This document shows, piece by piece, positions 15,820-22,511 of a stretch of DNA of 34,307 nucleotides. The notes under the pieces were generated by a model. It did no database searches and was not told the DNA's origin. It saw nothing but the letters and a program-made list of their open reading frames with translations. Within the stretch, counting starts at the first letter, position 1. Each line of letters begins with the position of its first letter. A program made the translations under genes and the position numbers. The stretch spans positions 1 to 34,307 of the forward strand of contig JADLBR010000403.1 of assembly GCA_020847615.1 (NCBI GenBank), given 5' to 3'. The DNA comes from Verrucomicrobiia bacterium (GTDB lineage Bacteria; Verrucomicrobiota; Verrucomicrobiia; JADLBR01).

Positions 15820-16800
15820 TCAAACGGCGTACTGGCCCGGGCGATACCGCCCCAGGTTCGATCGGATCCACCCGATCGTTTCCCGCAGACCCTCCGCGAA
15901 CTCCACCTGCGGCACCCACCCCGTCAGCCGCCGGACCTTCGACGCATCGCAGCAGAGCCTGGAAACCTCCATCCCCTCGGACCGGCGCTGCGACTCGTTG
16001 GACACCCACTCCGGGGCGACCCCCATCAATCCCGCCACCGCGACGATCATCGCCTCGATCGACACCTCGGCCCCCGAGCCCACGTTGGCTATCTCCCCCC
16101 CGAGCCCCGCGCAACCCGACGCCGCCACCAGACCCTTGACCGTATCAGTCACGAACGTGAAATCCCTCGTCGGATCCACGTTCCCGACCCGCACCGGCCG
16201 CACCCCGGCCGCGAACTGCGCGATCACCGCCGGGATCACCGCGCGCGCCGACTGCCGCGGCCCATACGCGTTGAACGGGCGCACGACCCTGACCGGAAGA
16301 CCGAAGGCCCGGTGGTAGCTCAGCGCCAATTGCTCCGCCGCTATCTTGGTCGCCGCGTACGGAGACTGCGCCGACGTCGGATGCTCCTCGTCCATGGGAA
16401 CGCGCCGCGCGCTCCCGTAGACCTCGCTCGTGGACACGACAACGATGCTCGATGCCCCGCCCTCGCGGGCCGCGTCCAGCACGTGGTGCGTCCCCATCAC
16501 GTTGGTCGCGATGTAGGCCGCCGGAGACAGTTTCGAGTACGGGATCCCGACCAGGGCCGCGAGGTGAAACACCGCGCCCGCGCCCCGGCACGCCTCGCGG
16601 ATCCTCTCGGGTTCCCGTATGTCCCCCGCGATGATCTCCATGTCCCGCGCCAGAGGGCTCTCGCCGAGCCAGCCCAGCCCCCCGTCCGATCTGTAGTGAA
16701 CGAAGGCCCTCACGCGCGCGCCCTCGCGCACCAGATGCTCGGCCAGGTGCGACCCGATGAACCCTCCAGCGCCCGTCACCACCACGACCCGATCGCGCAT
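15820..16800 (-). CDS. LegB-like NAD-dependent nucleotide-sugar 4,6-dehydratase
   Basis: A 326-residue extended SDR. VVVVTGAGGFIGSHLAEHL at the N-terminus binds NAD. VFHLAALVGIPYS, VVSTSEVYGSARRVPMDEEHP, SPYAATK (Tyr-x3-Lys) and RPFNAYGPRQSARAVIPAV closely follow the LegB-type 4,6-dehydratases of legionaminic acid synthesis, which act on nucleotide-GlcNAc. Such enzymes also start other 4-keto-6-deoxy sugars. No legionaminic aminotransferase, synthase or CMP transferase is present, so only the dehydratase step is claimed. The start is ATG 16800, supported by AAGGAG eight bases upstream; the frame's extension to 16848 lacks this support. Confidence 0.82.
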   Translation of the reverse strand: MRDRVVVVTGAGGFIGSHLAEHLVREGARVRAFVHYRSDGGLGWLGESPLARDMEIIAGDIREPERIREACRGAGAVFHLAALVGIPYSKLSPAAYIATNVMGTHHVLDAAREGGASSIVVVSTSEVYGSARRVPMDEEHPTSAQSPYAATKIAAEQLALSYHRAFGLPVRVVRPFNAYGPRQSARAVIPAVIAQFAAGVRPVRVGNVDPTRDFTFVTDTVKGLVAASGCAGLGGEIANVGSGAEVSIEAMIVAVAGLMGVAPEWVSNESQRRSEGMEVSRLCCDASKVRRLTGWVPQVEFAEGLRETIGWIRSNLGRYRPGQYAV

Positions 16801-16809
16801 CTGCTCTTG

Positions 16810-16815
16810 CTCCTT
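16810..16815 (-). promoter_or_regulatory. Ribosome binding site for the LegB-like gene
   Basis: AAGGAG on the minus strand nine bases before ATG 16800. It fixes the start against the upstream in-frame ATG at 16848. Confidence 0.65.
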
Positions 16816-16958
16816 GTGTCCGGCGTGCCCGGCCCGCGGACGTGGCATGGCGCCACACCGTCGGCGGACTCGGCCCTTTCTGCGATCCTAGCACCCCCCG
16901 CAACGCGGCGCCACGCAAACCCAAGATCGGGGCGGGGGTCCCGGTGGGCCCTCGCTCC

Positions 16959-16986
16959 TTGCAATGCCTGCTGCATCCGCTAACTA
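16959..16986 (+). promoter_or_regulatory. Weak candidate promoter of the pilin/ABC operon
   Basis: TTGCAA (16959-16964) and TAACTA (16981-16986) are separated by 16 bases in the 195-base divergent region 16801-16995. If used, transcription would begin only a few bases before ATG 16996, giving a nearly leaderless mRNA. Both boxes are imperfect. The rest of this intergenic region shows no clear element. Confidence 0.2.
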
Positions 16987-16995
16987 GCTGTTCGA

Positions 16996-17574
16996 ATGAA
17001 CCGCTGGACTGCCTGGTTAGCCGCTGGCGCGATCATCGCGGGAATCTGGATGGCCGTCTCGGGCGGCGTGGGCGCCGCGCGCGTCGCCTGCCCGACCGCA
17101 GAGAAGACCCTCGCCTACATCGAGTCCCACCCCCTGGGGGATGACATGCCCTCGCGCGACCGCCGCCGGATCGTCGAGGAACTCGCGCGCCGCCTCAACC
17201 AGCTCGATTTCGAGGAGCGCCAGAGGGTCCAATTCGCCAAACCCCTGCGCCACATGCAGGCCACGATGACCGAGGAGGAGCGCCTCCTATACATCGACCT
17301 CTCGTTGCCCAAGGGCATGAAGGAGTTTGCCGAGGCATTCAACAGGATGGCCCCCGAGACCCGCGCCCGCCACCTGAGCGTCGCCATGCAGGAACTCGAG
17401 CGCTTCCACCAGCGCAACCCGGATCTAGCGGCGCCCGACATCAGCCCGGAAGTGATCCATCGCGTGATCCGCGAGGGCACGACCTCGTTCTTCAGGGACA
17501 CCAGCGCCGAGGTCAAAATGGAGCTCCAGCCCCTGATCGACCGCGCGCAGAACATCGTCCAGGGCGCGCGATGA
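16996..17574 (+). CDS. Membrane-anchored or secreted protein of unknown function
   Basis: A 192-residue protein I do not recognise. Residues about 5-28 (WTAWLAAGAIIAGIWMAVSGG) form one hydrophobic helix preceded by MNR, either a signal peptide or an uncleaved anchor with the rest outside. The remainder is helical and charged, with many Glu/Arg and a possible coiled coil around residues 60-160; no catalytic motif is evident. It opens a + strand operon and overlaps the pilin-like gene by 4 bases (ATGA), which is followed in the same way by an ABC ATPase. The context suggests a periplasmic partner of the pilin-like or transporter protein. That is inference only. Confidence 0.7.
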   Translation: MNRWTAWLAAGAIIAGIWMAVSGGVGAARVACPTAEKTLAYIESHPLGDDMPSRDRRRIVEELARRLNQLDFEERQRVQFAKPLRHMQATMTEEERLLYIDLSLPKGMKEFAEAFNRMAPETRARHLSVAMQELERFHQRNPDLAAPDISPEVIHRVIREGTTSFFRDTSAEVKMELQPLIDRAQNIVQGAR

Positions 17575-18134
17575 GCCCGCGCGGCACCGCCCGCCCGCAA
17601 GCCGCGGGTTTCACGCTCCTGGAAATGCTGCTGGTCCTCGCCTGCATCGCGGCCCTCGCCGCCCTCGCGACCCCAGTCGCCAACCACCTCTCGCGCCGCG
17701 CGCTATCGCTCAGGTGCATCAACAACCTCAGGCAGATTGGCATGGCCGTGAACCTCTACGCCCAGGACCACGACCTCCGCATGCCGGCCCTGGTGAACGT
17801 GATGTCGAAAGACCCGGACGCCCAGACCCTGGACAACGTGATCTTCCCCATGGACGATCCCGCCGAGTCCCACCCCGTGCTGCGCTGCCCCGCCGACCAT
17901 AGGCGCCTCTTCGAGGAGTCGGGCACAAGCTACTTTTGGAACCAGACGGTCAACGACCAACCGCTCGCCAGCATCTTCTCGGTCATGGGCGGCGGGAACA
18001 AGGCCCAGATCCCCCTCGTCTCGGACAAAGAGGGATTCCACGCCGACCAGATCAACAAGGTCAACGTGCTCTTCGTCGACGGACGCGTCGGAAAAGAGCT
18101 CACCTTCACCACGAAGCCAACCTCCCGCAGATGA
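17571..18134 (+). CDS. Type IV pilin-like protein with N-terminal methylation motif
   Basis: A 187-residue protein with a class III signal peptide. The basic leader ends at Gly13, followed by Phe14-Thr-Leu-Leu-Glu18 and a long hydrophobic helix (to about residue 38), exactly the prepilin peptidase/N-methylation pattern with Glu at +5. The next stretch, LRCINNLRQIGMAVNLYAQDHD, and the C-terminal NVLFVDGRV match the short pseudopilins abundant in Planctomycetota, Verrucomicrobiota and Lentisphaerota. It would be anchored in the inner membrane and face the periplasm. It overlaps both neighbours by 4 bases, the unknown protein upstream and the ABC ATPase downstream. No pilus assembly gene is in the window, so a normal pilus role is not shown. 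Confidence 0.88.
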   Translation: MSPRGTARPQAAGFTLLEMLLVLACIAALAALATPVANHLSRRALSLRCINNLRQIGMAVNLYAQDHDLRMPALVNVMSKDPDAQTLDNVIFPMDDPAESHPVLRCPADHRRLFEESGTSYFWNQTVNDQPLASIFSVMGGGNKAQIPLVSDKEGFHADQINKVNVLFVDGRVGKELTFTTKPTSRR

Positions 18135-19039
18135 TCTCGCTCCAGGGCATCACGAAAAGGTTCGGTCGCCGGATCGCGGTCGACAACGTCAGCTTCGAGG
18201 TCCCCCGCGGAGTCATCTTCGGTCTCCTCGGCCACAACGGCGCCGGAAAGAGCACCCTGATCGGCGCGCTCCTGGGCCAGGTCTTTCCCGATCGAGGCAG
18301 GGTCCTCGTGGGGGGCCACGATGTCGTGAGACACCGCGGCGCCGCGCTCGCCAGGGTCGGGGCCATCTTCGAGGCCTCATCCTTCTACGACTACCTGAGC
18401 GGCGAGACCAATATCCGCATCCTGTGCGAATACAGCGGCCCCGTCGATGAGACCGAGCTGCGCGATGTCGTGCGCCTCGTCGGCCTGGAGTCCCGAATCG
18501 GCGATCGCGTCGGCACCTATTCCCATGGAATGCGCCAGCGCCTCGCGCTCGCCCAGGCGCTGCTCCCGCGGCCCGACCTCCTCATACTCGACGAGCCCAC
18601 CGAGGGCCTGGACCCCGAGGGCATGCACGAGACCCGAAACCTCCTGCTCAGGCTCAATCGCCAGTGGGGGCTGACGATCTTTTTCTCATCGCACCTCCTC
18701 GCCGAGGTCCAGCAGCTGTGTTCGCACGTCGCGGTGCTGCGCTCCGGCAGGCTGCTCTTTGCGGGCCGATGGCATGGGGTCGGCCCGGCTGCCTCGGCGT
18801 TCAGCTTTCGCGCGGATCGCCAGTCCGAGGCGGAGTCCGCCCTGGCCAGCGCCGGCATCGCGCTGGATTTTGCCAGCGGCGGACGGGGTCGCCTTGCCCC
18901 CGGGCAGACCGTGCACACGGTCGCCCGGTGGCTCATCGAGCGCGGCTTCGAGATCGAGCACATCGGTCCCGCCGATACCGACCTCGAGGCATTCTACCTC
19001 GACATGATCCGCCAGGGGCCGTCCCACGAAGGCCGATGA
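18131..19039 (+). CDS. ABC transporter ATP-binding protein (ABC-2 type exporter)
   Basis: A 302-residue ATPase. Walker A is GHNGAGKST at residues 34-42, the signature is SHGMRQR near 131-137 and Walker B is LLILDEPTEGLD near 150-161, followed by the switch His in FFSSH. The signature lacks the usual LSGG but YSxGMxQR is normal for drug/polysaccharide-type ABC-2 ATPases. A C-terminal tail of about 80 residues follows. ATG 18131 overlaps the pilin-like stop (ATGA), and the permease starts 11 bases after its stop. With the permease it should form a dimeric exporter; the substrate is unknown, a lipid, glycolipid or peptide being possible. Confidence 0.9.
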   Translation: MISLQGITKRFGRRIAVDNVSFEVPRGVIFGLLGHNGAGKSTLIGALLGQVFPDRGRVLVGGHDVVRHRGAALARVGAIFEASSFYDYLSGETNIRILCEYSGPVDETELRDVVRLVGLESRIGDRVGTYSHGMRQRLALAQALLPRPDLLILDEPTEGLDPEGMHETRNLLLRLNRQWGLTIFFSSHLLAEVQQLCSHVAVLRSGRLLFAGRWHGVGPAASAFSFRADRQSEAESALASAGIALDFASGGRGRLAPGQTVHTVARWLIERGFEIEHIGPADTDLEAFYLDMIRQGPSHEGR

Positions 19040-19049
19040 GGTGAGAACC

Positions 19050-19892
19050 ATGTTCGCCAAACATGCCCGCAACGAACTCCTGAAACTGTTCGCACGGAGA
19101 CGCACCTACATCGGTTTCGGTGTCTTCCTCGCGGTGGAGGCCATCATCCTCGCGCTCTTGAACATGGATGTCGTCCTCGCCGCCTTCGGCACCCTGCTCG
19201 CCAACAACGGCCTCCAGATATCTGACTGCTACACCGGCCTGACCCTCGCCACCTTCATCAACTTCTTCACCGTGACCATGCTCTTCGGGCTCTACCTCGC
19301 GCTGGTCGCCGGCGACATGGTGGCCAAAGAGGTCGAGGACGGGACGATGCGCATGGTGCTGAGCCGGCCCGTGGCTCGCCTGGGGCTGCTCGCTGCCAAG
19401 GCGATCGCCTGCGCGACGTACACCCTCGCGCTGGGCGCTTTCATCGGTGCCACGACGCTCCTCGCGGCCTGCCTTTACATGCGGGGCGTGGGCAACCTCA
19501 TGGTCTTTGGCCCGACTCAGCGAGTCTTCGCCGTCTTCGGCCCATCCGAGGGGCTATGGCGGTACGCGCTCTCCGTGGCGCTGATGTGCGTCTCCTACCA
19601 GCTGGTCTCCGCGATCGCGCTAATGCTGTCGTGTTTCAAAATCCGGCCCGCCGCGGCGACGGTCGTCACCGTCACCGTGCTGTCCGTCGACCTGGCGCTC
19701 CGGAACATCCCTTTCTTTCAGCCCCTGGACCACTATTTCCTGGGCTATCATCTCGGCTGCTGGATCCGGGCCTTCCGGAGCACGCTGCTGTGGCCCGAGA
19801 TCGTGCAATCGCTCATCCTGCTGGCCGGCGCGACCCTCACGTGCTGGGTCATCGGCGCCACACAGTTCTGCACGCGCGACTTCAAGGCATGA
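19050..19892 (+). CDS. ABC-2 type transporter permease
   Basis: A 280-residue inner-membrane protein with about six transmembrane helices, including TYIGFGVFLAVEAIILALL near the N-terminus and SLILLAGATLTCWVIGATQF at the end. The motif VAGDMVAKEVEDGTMRMVLSRPV after the second helix is the hallmark of ABC-2 permeases. It pairs with the ATPase directly upstream. The start is set at ATG 19050, which has GAGGTG at 19038-19043; a GTG at 19041 would add three residues and lies inside that ribosome site. Its end overlaps the convergent waaA gene by 11 bases. Confidence 0.87.
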   Translation: MFAKHARNELLKLFARRRTYIGFGVFLAVEAIILALLNMDVVLAAFGTLLANNGLQISDCYTGLTLATFINFFTVTMLFGLYLALVAGDMVAKEVEDGTMRMVLSRPVARLGLLAAKAIACATYTLALGAFIGATTLLAACLYMRGVGNLMVFGPTQRVFAVFGPSEGLWRYALSVALMCVSYQLVSAIALMLSCFKIRPAAATVVTVTVLSVDLALRNIPFFQPLDHYFLGYHLGCWIRAFRSTLLWPEIVQSLILLAGATLTCWVIGATQFCTRDFKA

Positions 19893-21159
19893 TGCGGCGC
19901 GCGAGAAGCGCCGACGCGTATCGCCCCGCGATCCCCTGCCGGGCCGCGACGCAACCCTTGCCCGCCGACCCGATCATCTCGGCACGGGCCGGATCCTCGA
20001 TCAAATGTCGCATCGCCGCCGCGAGCCCGGCCGCGTCCCCCACCCGGATAAGGCCACCCGCCGCCTCCAGATCACCCACGATTTCCTCGAAATGGCGCGC
20101 GCTCGGGCCCATGATGACCGGAATCCCTTGTGCCGCCGCCTCGATCGGATTGTGTCCCCCATGCTCGATGAATGAGCCCCCCACCACGGCCATACGCGCC
20201 CGCCCGTAAATCTCCGCCAGCCAGCCCAGCCGATCCAGGATCAAGACATCCCATGGACCCCCGTCGGCTCCCCACGTCGACCATGCCGCCGCCCGAAAAC
20301 CGGCGCGCTCGACGAGCGCCGCCACGCCGCCCCACCTGTCGACCTTTCTGGGCGCCAGCACCAGCCTCAACTCCGGGATGTCACAGCGCAGATTGCGAAA
20401 TGCGGCAAGGACGAGTGCCTCCTCGGGTTCGTGCGTGCTGCCCGCCACCACCAGCGGGCCGGCATTCGCCAGCCTCCCGAGGCGATCATCGCCGGAGGCG
20501 CCAGGCGGCACGAATGCGTACTTGGGGTTGCCCACCACCTCGATGTGTGCCGGTTCCGCCCCGATCGCCGCGAACCGCGCCGCCTCCGCCGAAGACTGGG
20601 CCCCGATCCACGACACGCAACCCAAGGCCCTCCTGAAGAACGGAAGGGCCATGCGATACCGCCACACGTCCCGCTGATAGATCCTCCCGTTGACGACGCA
20701 GAGCGGCAACCCGAGACGACGGCACGCAAAGAAAAGGCCGGGCCAAATCTCGGTCTCGACCACCACCACGAGACTCGGCCCCAGGCCGGCGAGCCATCTC
20801 CGCAAGGGACCGATGCGATCCCAGGGAAGCCACATGACGCTCTCCACGGCGGGGCACCGCTCCCGGATCCGTTCCGCCACGGCGCGCCCATCGGCACAGC
20901 AGGTCGTGAGGACCACCCCCAACCCGGGCTCCCGTCGCGCCAACTCGGCGATGACCGGCTCCACCGCCGCCATCTCGCCGGCCGAAACCGCGTGGATCAC
21001 GGCGCGTCCTCCGCGGCGCGGCCCAGGGACCGTCGACCAACCCATGCGCTCCGACAAATCGCCCCAGGTCGCCCTCCCGCGGACGATCTCCAGCAGTTGC
21101 CAGGGCACCAGGCCGAACCACGTGACCACGGCGACACCCAACTGATATATCAAGTTCAA
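19882..21159 (-). CDS. waaA: 3-deoxy-D-manno-octulosonic acid (Kdo) transferase
   Basis: A GT30 enzyme of about 425 residues that adds Kdo from CMP-Kdo to the lipid A precursor at the inner membrane. Signatures are IHAVSAGEMAAVEPVI with the catalytic Glu near residue 62, VVVETEIWPGLFF near 133, APRKVDRWGG and the C-terminal GGSFIEHGGHNPIEAAAQG. An N-terminal anchor helix (YQLGVAVVTWFGLVPW) begins right after the start, as is normal for the family. The start is taken as TTG 21159. An ATG at 21243 in the same frame would extend the protein into the A/T-richer divergent region and gives an unlike N-terminus. The gene is divergent from lpxB, its functional neighbour. Confidence 0.92.
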   Translation of the reverse strand: MNLIYQLGVAVVTWFGLVPWQLLEIVRGRATWGDLSERMGWSTVPGPRRGGRAVIHAVSAGEMAAVEPVIAELARREPGLGVVLTTCCADGRAVAERIRERCPAVESVMWLPWDRIGPLRRWLAGLGPSLVVVVETEIWPGLFFACRRLGLPLCVVNGRIYQRDVWRYRMALPFFRRALGCVSWIGAQSSAEAARFAAIGAEPAHIEVVGNPKYAFVPPGASGDDRLGRLANAGPLVVAGSTHEPEEALVLAAFRNLRCDIPELRLVLAPRKVDRWGGVAALVERAGFRAAAWSTWGADGGPWDVLILDRLGWLAEIYGRARMAVVGGSFIEHGGHNPIEAAAQGIPVIMGPSARHFEEIVGDLEAAGGLIRVGDAAGLAAAMRHLIEDPARAEMIGSAGKGCVAARQGIAGRYASALLARRIMP

Positions 21160-21278
21160 TGGCCCAAAACCCTCATTGCCCGAAACGACCCCGCCATAAA
21201 CAAAAAAGTGTGGCCGGGAAAGAACTCGACTGAAATCGCACATCGTGGGATACTGTAAATCAAAGGGTCGCGTCTCGA
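21160..21278. promoter_or_regulatory. Divergent promoter region waaA / lpxB
   Basis: This 119-base gap is clearly richer in A and T than its surroundings. On the + strand TCGACT (21226-21231) and GATACT (21249-21254) are spaced by exactly 17 bases, a reasonable sigma-70-like promoter for lpxB with a start near 21261 and AAGGG at 21263-21267 as ribosome site. On the minus strand a run of T followed by GTTTAT lies near 21195-21207 and may serve waaA. Confidence 0.4.
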
Positions 21279-22511
21279 ATGCCACACACCTCGGAACCGC
21301 TGCTGCGGGAAGCTGTTGCATTGTCTCGCGCCCAGAAACCTCCAGGGGCTTCTGAACCGCGCATCTTGCTCGCGGCCGGCGAGGTCTCCGGAGACGTCCA
21401 GGCGGCGCACCTTGCGCGCGCGATCCTGGCCCAGGCCCCCCATGTCAGGCTGTTCGGCGCCGGTGGCCCGCGCATGGCCGAGGCCGGCGTCGATGTCCGC
21501 ATACCCACATCCCACCTCGGCTGCGTGGGCCTTCAGGAATCGGCCAGGTTCGCGAGACCCCTCTACCGGGCCTTGGGCCAGATCAAGGGCCTGATCGGCT
21601 CGGAGAAACCCGACGCCGCCGTCCTCGTCGATAACGAGGGCTTTAACCTCATGCTCGCCCGCCGCCTGAACCGGCAGGGAATCCCCGTCATCTTCTATTT
21701 CGCCCCGCAGGTCTGGCTTTGGGGCAAGTGGCGCGCCAGTTCGGTGGCCAAGCTCGCGCGCCTCGTCATCGCCGCCTTTCCCGACGAGGCCGAAGTCTAT
21801 CGCCACCACGGGGGACGCGTCGCGTGGTTCGGCCATCCCCTGATCGATGTCGTGCGCGCGCCGGACAACTGCGGCCAACCCGGGCATCCGCCGGACCACA
21901 GGACGATCGCGCTCATGCCCGGCAGCCGGATCCAGGAGATAGAGCGGCTCGCCCGGCCCATGCTCCAGGCCGCCAAGATCATTCGGGCCACCCACCCGGA
22001 CATGCAGGTCTTCCTCCCAGTGGCCGCACCACACCTCTTGAACAGACTCCGGGCCGCCATCGCGGACGTCCGGATGGAGGATTGTGTTCGGCTCATCGAG
22101 CGCGACGCCTACGCCCACCTATCGGGCTGCTCCGTCGCGCTGATGGCCTCGGGCACCGCCACCCTCGAGGCCGCCCTGCTGGGCATCCCCATGGTGGTGG
22201 CCTATCGCGTCAGCCCGGTGACCTATTGGCTCGGGCGCTGCCTGGCGCACGTCCAACACATCGCCATGCCCAATATCCTCCTGCGCGAAAGGGTCGTTCC
22301 CGAATTGCTCCAGGGCGATGTCCGGCCAGAGAGGCTCGCGACCGAGGCCCTCGCCCTGCTCGATAGCGATGGCCGGGCTGACGCCATGCGCCGGTCCCTG
22401 CGGCGCATCCGGCCCCTGCTCGGCGAGGTCGGTGCCATCGCGCGGGCCGCCGCCGCGGTCGTCAAGGAGGCGCGCGAGACGGCGTCCGCGCGCACGGGAC
22501 CGGGATCGTGA
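21279..22511 (+). CDS. lpxB: Lipid A disaccharide synthase
   Basis: A GT19 enzyme of 410 residues that condenses UDP-diacylglucosamine with lipid X to the beta-1,6 disaccharide of lipid A. The sequence shows LLAAGEVSGDVQAAHLARAI near residue 30, IFYFAPQVWLWGKWR near 140, WFGHPLIDVV, LMPGSRIQEIERL near 213 and ASGTATLEAALLGIPMVVAYR near 290, all signatures of LpxB. The N-terminus has about 28 extra residues before the first beta strand. It overlaps the MsbA-like gene by 4 bases (GTGA), so synthesis and flipping of lipid A are translationally coupled. lpxA, lpxC, lpxD and lpxK are not in the window. Confidence 0.95.
   Translation: MPHTSEPLLREAVALSRAQKPPGASEPRILLAAGEVSGDVQAAHLARAILAQAPHVRLFGAGGPRMAEAGVDVRIPTSHLGCVGLQESARFARPLYRALGQIKGLIGSEKPDAAVLVDNEGFNLMLARRLNRQGIPVIFYFAPQVWLWGKWRASSVAKLARLVIAAFPDEAEVYRHHGGRVAWFGHPLIDVVRAPDNCGQPGHPPDHRTIALMPGSRIQEIERLARPMLQAAKIIRATHPDMQVFLPVAAPHLLNRLRAAIADVRMEDCVRLIERDAYAHLSGCSVALMASGTATLEAALLGIPMVVAYRVSPVTYWLGRCLAHVQHIAMPNILLRERVVPELLQGDVRPERLATEALALLDSDGRADAMRRSLRRIRPLLGEVGAIARAAAAVVKEARETASARTGPGS

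Noticed and set aside
15820-16800. A full legionaminic acid pathway
   Set aside because: Only the LegB-like dehydratase and a nucleotidyltransferase are present; none of the later enzymes is in the window.
21160-21243. ATG 21243 as start of waaA
   Set aside because: It would translate the A/T-richer promoter region and put 28 unlike residues before the usual anchor helix; TTG 21159 fits the family N-terminus.
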